From an uncultured Prevotellaceae bacterium (GTDB lineage Bacteria > Bacteroidota > Bacteroidia > Bacteroidales > Bacteroidaceae), in contig CAMVDC010000010.1 of assembly GCA_947166155.1 (NCBI GenBank), forward strand, positions 1 to 33,541: 33,541 nt of DNA, given 5' to 3'. Under the pieces are notes generated by a model that was not told the origin of the DNA, did no database searches, and was given only the letters and a program-made list of their open reading frames with translations. Positions 8,662 to 18,247 of this stretch are shown piece by piece. The position numbers were made by a program, and so were the translations under genes. Position 1 is the stretch's first letter. Every line of letters begins with the position of its first letter.

Positions 8662-9423
8662 TTAATGACGGATAAAGACGCTTTGCAGGTATTTAATTGG
8701 ATATTTCATGCTTATCAGTGCCCAGTTGGTACGTATTCCGTTATTTCGACAAGCAATCATGTTTTCCTCCGCTCCGAGCATTCGGTTGCTCCAACTGCGA
8801 GTACTCGCACCACCCATACGCATAGTGACGAAATCGATATGCAGATACTTCATCGGCACGCGGTTTTTGTAGCCAAGCCGGGCTATCAACTCAAAGTCGG
8901 CTGATATACGCAACGAAGCATCATAATATCCAAATTTGTCGAATAACTCACGACGCACATATAATGAAGGATGTGGTGGAAGATAGCCTATGCGCACAAG
9001 CCACGGACGGAAGACACGACCAGAATAATAGCGCACGGTGTGGTTCTCGTTGCCAGCCCTGACAAAGTGGATGTCGCCATACACGGCTCCTGCATCAGCA
9101 GGGAATTCCTTGACCATGCGTTCAATCACGGTGTCGTTGGTCAGGAAGTCATCAGAATTGAGTATGCCGACCACATCGCCCGTTGCCATGTGAACACCTT
9201 TGTTCATCGCATCATATATGCCACGGTCTTTCTCCGACACCCATTTAAGTCGCCCTTTGAACAGTGGTTCGAAGCTCTTGATGACACCTACGGTTCCATC
9301 CTTCGACAGGCCGTCCACAACGATATATTCAATATCCTTGTAGGTCTGACGAAGCACCGATGTCATAGCATCGGCAAGCGTTTTCTCGCTATTGTATGCA
9401 ACCGTAATGATGGAGACTTTCAT
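8662..9423 (-). CDS. glycosyltransferase family 2
   Basis: MKVSIITVAYNSEKTLADAMTSVLRQTYKDIEYIVVDGLSKDGT...EKDRGIYDAMNKGVHMATGDVVGILNSDDFL. Start moved to 9423 because a -7 box lies at 9448-9455, just upstream. Confidence 0.92.
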   Translation of the reverse strand: MKVSIITVAYNSEKTLADAMTSVLRQTYKDIEYIVVDGLSKDGTVGVIKSFEPLFKGRLKWVSEKDRGIYDAMNKGVHMATGDVVGILNSDDFLTNDTVIERMVKEFPADAGAVYGDIHFVRAGNENHTVRYYSGRVFRPWLVRIGYLPPHPSLYVRRELFDKFGYYDASLRISADFELIARLGYKNRVPMKYLHIDFVTMRMGGASTRSWSNRMLGAEENMIACRNNGIRTNWALISMKYPIKYLQSVFIRH

Positions 9424-9608
9424 GTCTGCATAGTTAAATTCCGAGTGCAAAGGTACAAAATAATTGAGAATTGACAATCCTCAATTGATAATTATTTGCA
9501 TATTGACAACAAACAAAGCGACCTTTGCTGTCGTAAGGGAAAACAAAAAGCAAGCAAGCTACAATAAAAAGATGAACAGTACGTTATAATAAATAAAAAA
9601 GAATTATT

Positions 9609-11312
9609 ATGACTCGAAGACTATCGTTGCTGGTACTTTCATTCCTATATGTTGTATCAGCCTATACCTACAACTATCTGTTCATCGACGGCAAGAGCGA
9701 GTATGCAATAGTTGTCGAAGCCGATGCCGCTCAGTCGGAACGCACCGCTGCTTACGAATTCCAAAGCTATGTGAAACAGATAAGCGGAGTTCAGCTTCCC
9801 ATCCTGAGCAGGGCAAGAGCAGCCGGCAATAGTGTGTATATCGGCTACAACTCAGAACTTAAGAGCCGCAACATAAGCCGACCGGCCGACGAAGACCAAA
9901 CATATACATACAGAACGATAGGCAACGACCTCTTCATCTACGGAGGACGACAACACGGCACCATGTATGGAGTGTTTGCATTTCTTGAAAGGGAATTAGG
10001 AGTGAGATGGTACACGCCCGAATTTACCAAAGTGCCACAAACGAAGCGATTCATGATGAAAGAATGGAACCACACGGAAAGCCCCGTCATCAAGTACAGA
10101 GTTGATTACTTCTACCAGACGGTAAAAGACAAAGCATGGACAGCCCACAACCTGCTCAACGCCAACAATACGATCTCAACCAGCAAGTATGGTCAGTTGT
10201 CGGCATGTTGGGGAATACACACGTTTGAGAAACTCATCCCTCCTGCCGACTATTTCAATACTCACCCCGAGTATTTCGGTGTTTATGAGGGCAAGCGTTC
10301 CAACAAGACACAACTGTGCCTCAGCAACAATGCAATGTGTCAGGAACTGATAAAGAACCTGAAGAAGGTCATAAACGAGCGTCCTGGTTTTTGGTGCTAC
10401 GACGTATCGCAAAACGACAACCGCTTTCCATGCGAATGTCCAAAGTGCGAATCGTTGGTCAAGACCTACGGCGGGCAATCGGGAGCCCTGCTGTGGTTTG
10501 TCAACAAGGTAGCTGCCGAGATAAAGAAAACCCACCCCGACATCTATATCAGCACCCTCGCCTACCGCTACACACGACAGGCACCAACCAGCACAATCAA
10601 GCCAGCCAACAACGTAGTCATAAGGCTCTGCGACATAGAATGCTGCATGGCCCACCCTCTTGACCAATGTCCGGAGAACAAAGCATTCCTGCACGACCTC
10701 GAGAACTGGAAACGTATTGCTCAGAACATCACAATATGGGATTACACCACGGGGTTCCATCACTACCTCATGCCGTTTCCAAACTTCGACGTACTGGGAC
10801 GTAATTATCATTTTCTCAGCAAATCCAACGTCATAGGAATCCTCGAACTGGGTTCCTGGAATGCTCAATGGAGCGAATGGAGCGAACTGAAGCAGTGGCT
10901 CATTGCAAAACTGCTTTGGAACCCACAGCAAAACACCGACTCGCTGGTCACCAGCTTTATCAACGACTACTACGGCAAAGCAGCGCCCTACGTAAGACAA
11001 TACTATGACCAGTGCCAGAAACTTATTACGCCAGAATCACACTTTACTGCAGGCATAGAGCATGATAACAAACTATACACAAACCGTTTCATATCCGACT
11101 CTGCCAAGCTACTGGAGAAAGCCCTCAAAGCATGTCGCGATGACGAGACACGCCGCCGCACCAACCGCCTTGCAGCACAAATCTACTATCTGCAATTAAG
11201 ACGTCAGACGACACGAGCCCTCACCAACAGCGCACGGCAGAAACTGAGAGGCATAGTGGAAACCGACAGCACAATATACAGAGAGCGCAATGGCAATATT
11301 AACGAATTGTAG
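9609..11312 (+). CDS. DUF4838 domain-containing secreted protein (carbohydrate-active enzyme-like)
   Basis: Signal peptide, then AAYEFQSYVKQISGVQLPIL...HGTMYGVFAFLERELGVRWYTPEFTKVPQ (GH20/GH67-like N-domain), then a DUF4838-type core (WCYDVSQNDNRFPCECPKC...). Confidence 0.85.
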   Translation: MTRRLSLLVLSFLYVVSAYTYNYLFIDGKSEYAIVVEADAAQSERTAAYEFQSYVKQISGVQLPILSRARAAGNSVYIGYNSELKSRNISRPADEDQTYTYRTIGNDLFIYGGRQHGTMYGVFAFLERELGVRWYTPEFTKVPQTKRFMMKEWNHTESPVIKYRVDYFYQTVKDKAWTAHNLLNANNTISTSKYGQLSACWGIHTFEKLIPPADYFNTHPEYFGVYEGKRSNKTQLCLSNNAMCQELIKNLKKVINERPGFWCYDVSQNDNRFPCECPKCESLVKTYGGQSGALLWFVNKVAAEIKKTHPDIYISTLAYRYTRQAPTSTIKPANNVVIRLCDIECCMAHPLDQCPENKAFLHDLENWKRIAQNITIWDYTTGFHHYLMPFPNFDVLGRNYHFLSKSNVIGILELGSWNAQWSEWSELKQWLIAKLLWNPQQNTDSLVTSFINDYYGKAAPYVRQYYDQCQKLITPESHFTAGIEHDNKLYTNRFISDSAKLLEKALKACRDDETRRRTNRLAAQIYYLQLRRQTTRALTNSARQKLRGIVETDSTIYRERNGNINEL

Positions 11313-11380
11313 AAAGAGACATTAGAACAAAACTGAAAGCGGACTCTGATTAAAGCACAGAAAAAAGCGATGACTAAAAG

Positions 11381-11418
11381 ATTAAGCGCATATACTATGA
11401 TGGGTATATGCGCTTAAT
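11381..11418 (-). terminator. 15-bp perfect inverted repeat, 8-nt loop, at the end of the polysaccharide operon
   Basis: attaagcgcatatac (11381-11395) / gtatatgcgcttaat (11404-11418). On the minus strand it is followed by CTTTTAG. The arm overlaps the last codons of the LicD gene. Confidence 0.6.
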
Positions 11419-12087
11419 CCATTTATCAAGGAAAGGTTTATCGGAACGACTTTGCAAGCGTTCCCTCAACCACTCAGGCAGCAAAACCTTGACATACTGC
11501 TTGGCTATTTCTTTTCTGACGACCCACGAGGGTTGATTATAATTGTTTGTTTGTATGGGTGTCTGCCAGTTGCTCCCGAAATAGAACTCGAAATACTCGA
11601 TATAATTCCTTGGTATCAGGAATTCTGATCCTTGGAAAGGATATGGTATCACATCATCGAGCCACTGGTTCTTGCATATGTCGCGGCAGCAGTATCTCAG
11701 TTGCTTGTCACCGGGGTATGGTTGGAAGAAGGAAAAATCTATGTATTCCCCCTTGCGTATTATTGACAGGAAACCTCGCCGTTCATAACGAGCCACCTCG
11801 AAGCCATGCTTGCGGAGCTCGAACAGGAGTGAAAGGAAAGCAGGCATATCTTCCTTCATCATTACGATGTCTATATCTTCGTCGTGAGCAATGAAATCGT
11901 GCTCACGCACTGCTCCCAACAACGTGCCAAAAAGCAGGATGAAGCGCAGGTGGTGCTCATCGAGCACGGACTTCAACAGCAATAGATTTTCTTTGGCTAT
12001 GGGCTTGCATATGGGTTTGAATCCTAAATAAATGGGCACGTACTTGTATTTGTATTTGCCAATGGGGGTGTCAATGTGTAGTATCAT
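11395..12087 (-). CDS. LicD family protein (phosphocholine/phospho-sugar nucleotidyltransferase-like)
   Basis: LLLLKSVLDEHHLRFILLFGTLLGAVREHDFIAHDEDIDIVMMKEDM: LicD/NTase GTLLGAVR..DFI..D.DID motif. Confidence 0.88.
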   Translation of the reverse strand: MILHIDTPIGKYKYKYVPIYLGFKPICKPIAKENLLLLKSVLDEHHLRFILLFGTLLGAVREHDFIAHDEDIDIVMMKEDMPAFLSLLFELRKHGFEVARYERRGFLSIIRKGEYIDFSFFQPYPGDKQLRYCCRDICKNQWLDDVIPYPFQGSEFLIPRNYIEYFEFYFGSNWQTPIQTNNYNQPSWVVRKEIAKQYVKVLLPEWLRERLQSRSDKPFLDKWIKRIYPS

Positions 12088-12995
12088 CTTATGTGTCGTT
12101 TCAAAAATTGTTTTAATCCGTATGGCATCATGCGTTTCAATGAGGCCTGCATGTTGTTGTCGGTTTTGAAAAAAGCACGATCGAAATCTGTATCCGGACA
12201 GATGTATGCAGGGTGTGACAAAGGGAATGAAAGGGGGTGGCTCTCTATATATGTGTTTGAAAGCGAGGTATGGGTGGCAAACTGGTCATTGCCTATATTG
12301 GAAATCAGATTCCGACAGGGGAAGATGCATAATTGATTTTGTGATGCCAGCGAGAAATACCACTGCCAATCCCATGCAGAGACACGTCCGAGCCGAATGG
12401 TTCTCAGCTGATATTTCCACCGACCGACCTCTTTCCCCTGGTAGCCTCGGTTTTTCAACACGCTATGCTCGCAGTCCTTGAGGAAATGCATGTCGATATC
12501 CATGTGTTTCCATGCTCGCCTCCATGTGGCCCAGCCCCAACATGCTGCATATTTTGAAAAACAATAGGAATATGGCATAGAGTAATGTGAAACCTGGTTT
12601 GTGCCTGCTATCATACCGATACGTTGGTCATCGTAATAAGTTTGGAGCAATTCTTCTGCATACACAAAAAAAGACGGGTCGGCAACACAATCATCCTCAA
12701 GTATGATGCCCATATCTTCGTTCTCAAACAGCCAACTGATTGCAGTATAGACACCAAGACCACATCCCAGGTTTTTTGTCTGGAATAATTGATGTACATC
12801 ACATTCCCAATCAATGGCACTTAGGATAGATTCACGTGTTGCGCGCACCAACTCGTCCTCATACTCTACTTCTGCTCTGGGACCATCGCTGGCTATATAT
12901 AATTTTGAAGGTTTGAGTTGCCTGATACGTTCGAACGACCGCATGGCAACATCTTTTCTTTTGAATATAATGAATAGTATTGGTATCTGATACAT
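12084..12995 (-). CDS. glycosyltransferase, nucleotide-diphospho-sugar transferase fold (GT2/GNT-I-like)
   Basis: IPILFIIFKRKDVAMRSFERIRQLKPSKLYIASDGPR...NLGCGLGVYTAISWLFENEDMGIILEDDCVADPSFF...CWGWATWRRAWK. Overlaps the licD start by 4 bp. Confidence 0.82.
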   Translation of the reverse strand: MYQIPILFIIFKRKDVAMRSFERIRQLKPSKLYIASDGPRAEVEYEDELVRATRESILSAIDWECDVHQLFQTKNLGCGLGVYTAISWLFENEDMGIILEDDCVADPSFFVYAEELLQTYYDDQRIGMIAGTNQVSHYSMPYSYCFSKYAACWGWATWRRAWKHMDIDMHFLKDCEHSVLKNRGYQGKEVGRWKYQLRTIRLGRVSAWDWQWYFSLASQNQLCIFPCRNLISNIGNDQFATHTSLSNTYIESHPLSFPLSHPAYICPDTDFDRAFFKTDNNMQASLKRMMPYGLKQFLKRHIR

Positions 12996-13024
12996 ATAAT
13001 GGAATTTACAAGAATCTCAGTTCA

Positions 13025-13966
13025 TTAATGCTGTTGAGGATTATCGGTTGGTAGTTTGGTCAAACGTCCGAGCATGAGCAAGAACTCATGGGTATAGAAC
13101 CCATTGACACCTGCCGACGATGTGAAGGTCATCTCACCGAAATATAGTTTTCCGTCAACCTCATAGAAGTCTACTCTCACTTGCGGAAATCCTTTCGACA
13201 GTTTCGCCGCAGCAAGGAGCATTTTATCAAGTGTCACAGGGCGGGGCAAGCGTTTGTCGGTGGGAATAAAGTGATAATAGTCTTCTGAGAATTCAGGGTG
13301 GGGATTCCAGTCTGTATCGTATGTTATCACCTCAACCGAGTCTGCTGTACGGTTCAGACAACACCAAATATATGCAGGCTTGCCATCAAACGACCAGACT
13401 TTGTAGTCAATAAGCGACGATGATGGTACTGGTTGCTTGGTCGCATCAAGCAACTGCTCTGCAATGATGCATGGTGGAATGGTTCGATAGTGTATCTCAC
13501 CCTTTTCGCGGCTATAATCATAGTGCAACCATTTGTCTATTTCTTTTGTCCAATATGCAGTATTGAGTTGTTCTTTGTTCTTACATATAAGTACTGATTT
13601 ACTTGCATTGTTGGTCTTCATCACAAACTGCTGTGGCAGAGCATCCCAGTCAATATCTGCACTTCGATCCCATTTCCCCAGTAGTGGTACAAGAATATCC
13701 TCCAATCCGCAATCGGCTACATATTTACGCACCCGATACTTATCTGCGAGCAGGGTCCACTGCGTCGTGTCGGTGTTGTATTTCAGCCAATTGATTTTCT
13801 CATCAATAGTCTTCGGATTTTTCCAGTCAATGTCAACACCATAGTGTTCTTTATATCGCATGGAAGACAGTTTCTTCGGAAAATATCGACCGAGAAACAA
13901 TTCATACCCGACTCTTAGCGGGTGGAAGTAGTGACGTATCTTACAATATATTTTGTTCATCTCCAT
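13025..13966 (-). CDS. TupA-like ATP-grasp protein (polysaccharide biosynthesis)
   Basis: DEKINWLKYNTDTTQWTLLADKYRVRKYVADCGLEDILVPLLGKWDRSADIDWDALPQQFVMKTNNASKSVLICKNK...IIAEQLL...DYKVWSFDGKPAYI...RVDFYEVDGKLYFGEMTFTSSAG. Confidence 0.9.
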   Translation of the reverse strand: MEMNKIYCKIRHYFHPLRVGYELFLGRYFPKKLSSMRYKEHYGVDIDWKNPKTIDEKINWLKYNTDTTQWTLLADKYRVRKYVADCGLEDILVPLLGKWDRSADIDWDALPQQFVMKTNNASKSVLICKNKEQLNTAYWTKEIDKWLHYDYSREKGEIHYRTIPPCIIAEQLLDATKQPVPSSSLIDYKVWSFDGKPAYIWCCLNRTADSVEVITYDTDWNPHPEFSEDYYHFIPTDKRLPRPVTLDKMLLAAAKLSKGFPQVRVDFYEVDGKLYFGEMTFTSSAGVNGFYTHEFLLMLGRLTKLPTDNPQQH

Positions 13967-14835
13967 ACCATTTTTTTAAAGATTACAGATAGCCCTGAGA
14001 ACAAAGAATGAGTCCTTATGGCATATACCAATGCTTTCCAGAATGTTCGTGGTCCAATCTTCAGTCCTCTGATAACTTGTACAAGGATAGGACGCCGTTC
14101 GTAATTGCCGTCTGTACAAAACTGGTTGCAGCGAATCAGTACATCCAATGTGCTGAGATAGTTTCGCGGTGAAGTTCCCTTCAAGGCGACAAGGCTTCCA
14201 CTGCGTGTTGTTACCACATATAAATGTTCATCTACAACTTTTACCGCATTGTCATTTGCCCAGCAAGTGGCTTTTAAGACAAACATCATGTCGTTACTGG
14301 CATATGTTTCATCGAATGTTACACCACGTCCTTGTATATATGAACGTCGGAACATCTTGCTCCATGGTGAAGGAATTTTAAGTATAGCCTTCTTGACAGA
14401 TATCTCTCCCGACAAAGCATCATCAATAGCTTTGTTTAGGCGCAAATGTCTGTCGGATGGTGTATAATCGTCAGAGTTTACACTTTCGGTCTTGAATAAG
14501 ATAACATCTTCACTATCATCCCTATGTTTATACAACATATCAAAAGCGTCATCAACAAAGAAATCGTCGGCATCGGCAAAGACCAGCCACTTTCCGTCGG
14601 CATGTTGCATACCGACATTGCGTGCATGGCCGGCTCCACCACCTTGTTTGTCAAAGACACATTCGGTGTATTTGCGTTCCAGTCCCGGGAAATGGTCGAA
14701 GTCAACCTTGTCTGCTGAGCTGTTGTCATCAACAACAATGACCTGAACATCTGGCTCGTCAGGGATTGAATCAAGGCATCGTTGCAAAAGCTGCGGGATG
14801 TTGTGATGCGGAATTATGACTGAAAAAGTAATCAT
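13957..14835 (-). CDS. glycosyltransferase family 2 (copy A)
   Basis: FSVIIPHHNIPQLLQRCLDSIPDEPDVQVIVVDDNSSADKVDFDHFPGLERKYTECVFDKQGGGAGHARNVGMQHADGKWLVFADADDFF. Confidence 0.93.
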   Translation of the reverse strand: MITFSVIIPHHNIPQLLQRCLDSIPDEPDVQVIVVDDNSSADKVDFDHFPGLERKYTECVFDKQGGGAGHARNVGMQHADGKWLVFADADDFFVDDAFDMLYKHRDDSEDVILFKTESVNSDDYTPSDRHLRLNKAIDDALSGEISVKKAILKIPSPWSKMFRRSYIQGRGVTFDETYASNDMMFVLKATCWANDNAVKVVDEHLYVVTTRSGSLVALKGTSPRNYLSTLDVLIRCNQFCTDGNYERRPILVQVIRGLKIGPRTFWKALVYAIRTHSLFSGLSVIFKKMVWR

Positions 14836-14838
14836 TGC

Positions 14839-15732
14839 TTATAATTTCAACGTATGCCTGTTAACTATTCTAAGAAAATTGCCAAATCCATAGAACAAAG
14901 CCTTATTACGTAGTACAAGCACTAAGGCCTTAAAAATTGTTTTAAAACCAAAATGCCTTGACCTTGCAAGGGCCAATAATATCGGTTCCTTTTCAAGTTC
15001 CGGCCATTCTTTCACAAACTTGTGATAGCGAATCAGAACCTCCAAACGGCAGAGATAATTATCTGGTTCCTTCTTTAAATTGTCCATAAGACTACCTTTA
15101 CGTGTTGTCACGGTATAGATAACGTCTGATGACAATGATAATGTTTTGACATCGGCCCAGCAGGTCGCTTTTGCTACAAACATCAAATCGTTTGAGGCCA
15201 TAGTCTCATCGAATCGTATATTATGCTCGGCTATATATGCCGTTCTGACCATCTTGCACCATGGTACAGGTTTTGCCAATATTGCTTCCCTCAGAGAGAT
15301 GGAGCCATTAAGAGCTAAATCTATCGCTTCATTTAAAACTATGTGGCGGTCGGATTGTGTGTAGTTATCTGAATCAACGCTATTTGCCTTAAATAAAATT
15401 ATATTATACGGTTCATCCTTGTACCTATTGAGTATGCTGAAGGCATCGGGAGTGAAGAAATCGTCGGCATCAGCAAAGACCAGCCACTTTCCGTCGGCAT
15501 GCTGCATACCGACATTGCGTGCATGGCCAGCTCCCCCACCTTGTTTGTCAAAGACACATTCGGTGTATTTGCGTTCCAGTCCCGGGAAATGGTCGAAGTC
15601 AACCTTGTCTGCTGAGCTGTTGTCATCAACAACAATGACCTGAACATCGGGCACGTCTGGTATTGAATCGAGGCATCGCTGCAGTAGCTGCGGGATGTTG
15701 TGGTGCGGAATTATGACTGAAAAAATATGCAT
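14839..15732 (-). CDS. glycosyltransferase family 2 (copy B, tandem paralog)
   Basis: N-terminal GT-A domain nearly identical to copy A, C-terminal half diverged. Confidence 0.93.
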   Translation of the reverse strand: MHIFSVIIPHHNIPQLLQRCLDSIPDVPDVQVIVVDDNSSADKVDFDHFPGLERKYTECVFDKQGGGAGHARNVGMQHADGKWLVFADADDFFTPDAFSILNRYKDEPYNIILFKANSVDSDNYTQSDRHIVLNEAIDLALNGSISLREAILAKPVPWCKMVRTAYIAEHNIRFDETMASNDLMFVAKATCWADVKTLSLSSDVIYTVTTRKGSLMDNLKKEPDNYLCRLEVLIRYHKFVKEWPELEKEPILLALARSRHFGFKTIFKALVLVLRNKALFYGFGNFLRIVNRHTLKL

Positions 15733-15854
15733 TGACTTTACTATGGAATATTCTGCTTTGCAAACTTAACCATTTATTTTGAAATGGCAAAACAATTTAA
15801 GTCTTTTTATATTATCTTCTTATATAATTGAAGTAAAAGAATAAAAACTATGGG

Positions 15855-16769
15855 TTATAAGTGTAGAATCTGTTTCAAGTCACTTGCGAATATCGACGAA
15901 TAAGCCTTAGCTCCATCTTCAACCATGTGGCCATTATCACGAAAGAATTCTGGGTGATCATGGAATAATCCATTGGTGTGATAATCCAAACATGGCACAT
16001 CATTCTTAATTGCAATATCCATGAGTGGAGCGTAGAAGTTGGGAGGAGCGACGGAGAACCGGGGCGAGATTGTAAATACCAACTTTATGTCATTTTGACG
16101 GCAAATATCGACGAATCGCTGTAAATAATCAAGCTTTAAGCTGTCAACACCTATCGCATACTGTTCTCGTTTCAACTGTATAGTTTTATCAGGAGAACCC
16201 TGTATTGTAAAATAGCCATTATCTTCACCATAGCGATGGTTTACAATCAGTCCACCGAGAGATTCAACACCAACTGCATTATAACGGTAAAGGTGTGATA
16301 CAATGTACCTCCAATATGTCCCTGCTTCTTTATATACCGAATCTGCACCTGCGCAACGCCCAATCCATGGTGCGAAGAATGAAATCTTTCCAAACTGGTC
16401 GTCTCCCTGTATTGAATAATCTTTTGCTGACAACTCTAAACATACTACTTTTGGTTTGTGATGTTCCAATATTAAGTTCAGCAAAATAAAATGTGCGTAT
16501 ATATTGTCAGAATCGGATATGCCACCATTATAAACACTCATGTGAATAGAGTCGGTTATAATTGACGGAACATAGTGATGAATACATCGTGATGTACCAA
16601 GAAGGATGACATCTGCATTTACTTCATCAGCCATATATCGTATCTTGACTTCTGCCTTTGCATTTGTCAGACCAATGCACTTGTCCATAATCAGTCCTCC
16701 AACACGATCGATAACAAACAATAATAATATAATCGTTGTCAGACTTATGTAGAATTTCTTCATCTTCAT
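15855..16769 (-). CDS. SGNH/DltD-like membrane-anchored hydrolase partner of MBOAT
   Basis: Single N-terminal TM, VILLGTSRCIHHYVPSII (GxSR block), LEHHKPKVVCLELSAKDYS, C-terminal DYHTNGLFHDHPEFFRDNGHMVEDGAKAYSSIFASDL (DxxH-like). Adjacent to an MBOAT gene. Confidence 0.72.
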   Translation of the reverse strand: MKMKKFYISLTTIILLLFVIDRVGGLIMDKCIGLTNAKAEVKIRYMADEVNADVILLGTSRCIHHYVPSIITDSIHMSVYNGGISDSDNIYAHFILLNLILEHHKPKVVCLELSAKDYSIQGDDQFGKISFFAPWIGRCAGADSVYKEAGTYWRYIVSHLYRYNAVGVESLGGLIVNHRYGEDNGYFTIQGSPDKTIQLKREQYAIGVDSLKLDYLQRFVDICRQNDIKLVFTISPRFSVAPPNFYAPLMDIAIKNDVPCLDYHTNGLFHDHPEFFRDNGHMVEDGAKAYSSIFASDLKQILHL

Positions 16770-16780
16770 TATTACCTATT

Positions 16781-18190
16781 TTAGAATTGGAAATAAATAA
16801 ATTGATCTCCTCCAAGAATTCCGAAAAGGATTATCAAGGCTATCATAAAGGCAACATAGACATGTTCTAAAATCCAGTGGATGGAGTCGGATACACGAAC
16901 TTTCCATTTATATTCGTCGGATGTTTCTTTTGCAACTAAAATAATGAAACCAAGGAAAAGAGCCATAAATGTTTTCGTATCGGCATGTGGCATACCTAAT
17001 TTAGTAAATATACCAGAAATAACAATCACAGCATCTTGCAAAGTATTTGCACGGAAAAGAATCCAAGCCAAGCATACCAGCGTAAAAGTCATTGCCCAAT
17101 GCCACACTAGTCGTAACCCTGTATATTCCTGCCGGCCTATGCCAAAAGCTTTTTCAATACATAGCAGCACCCCATGAAGGCTGCCCCAGCATAGGAATGT
17201 CCAGTTTGCACCATGCCAAATACCACTCACAATAAAAGTAACGAGCAGGTTAAAATACTGTCGAAGACGTGGCACACGGTTTCCGCCAAGAGGTATATAG
17301 ACGTAATCCTTAAACCATGTTGACAGCGATATATGCCATCTATGCCAAAACTCTCCTATTGAGCATGCAAAATACGGGCGTCGGAAATTTTCCATCAACC
17401 TGAATCCCATAATCCGGGCAGCGCCTATAGCAATGAGTGAGTATCCGGCAAAGTCACCATAGATCTGAAACGGGAAAAGCAACGAAGCAAGCAGAAAACT
17501 GCCTCCGTTGTGTTTATCTATGTTATTAAAAATTGAGTCGACGTATATGCCACAACGGTCGGCCAGCACTAATTTCAGGAAATATCCCCATACCATCATA
17601 CGTAAGCCAATCATTGCTTCATTATAATCAAATGCATGTTTATGTTTGAATTGCGGCAACAGGTTATTCGAACGCTCGATAGGTCCGGCAACCAACTGCG
17701 GGAAGAAAGATACAAACAAAGCATATGTAGCGAAGTTGTGCTCTGCTTTTGTTGTTCCGCGATAAACATCAATGGAATAGCCTAATGCCTGAAACGTGTA
17801 GAACGAGATGCCTACAGGCAACAGTAGTTGTAATTCCGGAATGTCGATGCCAAGTCCGCCTCTACAAAGCAACGCCTCTACATTCTGTGCAAGGAAATTG
17901 TAATACTTGAACAGGAATAATATTGACAGATTCAGCACCAAACTACTTACCAGACATAGTTTCCGGTATCTAACCGTCCTGAAATATTCTATGCCAAGTG
18001 CTGCAAGATAGGTTATCAACGTACTTGTAAGCAAAAGCAAGGCATAGGTCGGTTCCCAGTTCATATAGAAATAATAGCTTGCCAACAACAACATCACATT
18101 TCGTAGCCGAAGTTGATTTGCAGGAATCATGAAATACACTATGCAGACTATTGGAAAGAAAAGCAGAAAAGATATCGAGTTAAACAACAT
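16781..18190 (-). CDS. MBOAT family O-acyltransferase (AlgI/DltB-like)
   Basis: LLPVGISFYTFQALGYSIDVYRG...ERSNNLLPQF...GDFAGYSLIAIGAARIMGFRLMENFRRPYFACSIGEFWHRWHISLSTWFKDYVYIPLGGNR...FIVSGIWHGANWTFLCWGSLHG. Confidence 0.95.
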   Translation of the reverse strand: MLFNSISFLLFFPIVCIVYFMIPANQLRLRNVMLLLASYYFYMNWEPTYALLLLTSTLITYLAALGIEYFRTVRYRKLCLVSSLVLNLSILFLFKYYNFLAQNVEALLCRGGLGIDIPELQLLLPVGISFYTFQALGYSIDVYRGTTKAEHNFATYALFVSFFPQLVAGPIERSNNLLPQFKHKHAFDYNEAMIGLRMMVWGYFLKLVLADRCGIYVDSIFNNIDKHNGGSFLLASLLFPFQIYGDFAGYSLIAIGAARIMGFRLMENFRRPYFACSIGEFWHRWHISLSTWFKDYVYIPLGGNRVPRLRQYFNLLVTFIVSGIWHGANWTFLCWGSLHGVLLCIEKAFGIGRQEYTGLRLVWHWAMTFTLVCLAWILFRANTLQDAVIVISGIFTKLGMPHADTKTFMALFLGFIILVAKETSDEYKWKVRVSDSIHWILEHVYVAFMIALIILFGILGGDQFIYFQF

Positions 18191-18247
18191 ATGTAATCAA
18201 TCTATAATTAATATACGATTCACTTTAAGAGCATCAATGTGAGCGGT

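Noticed and set aside
9458-9500. aattgag...ctcaatt inverted repeat upstream of the GT2/DUF4838 genes
   Set aside because: Only 7 bp of AT-rich pairing overlapping a promoter; likely chance or generic intergenic AT repeat.
10176-11000. 274-aa minus-strand ORF
   Set aside because: Antisense to the DUF4838 gene; no motif.
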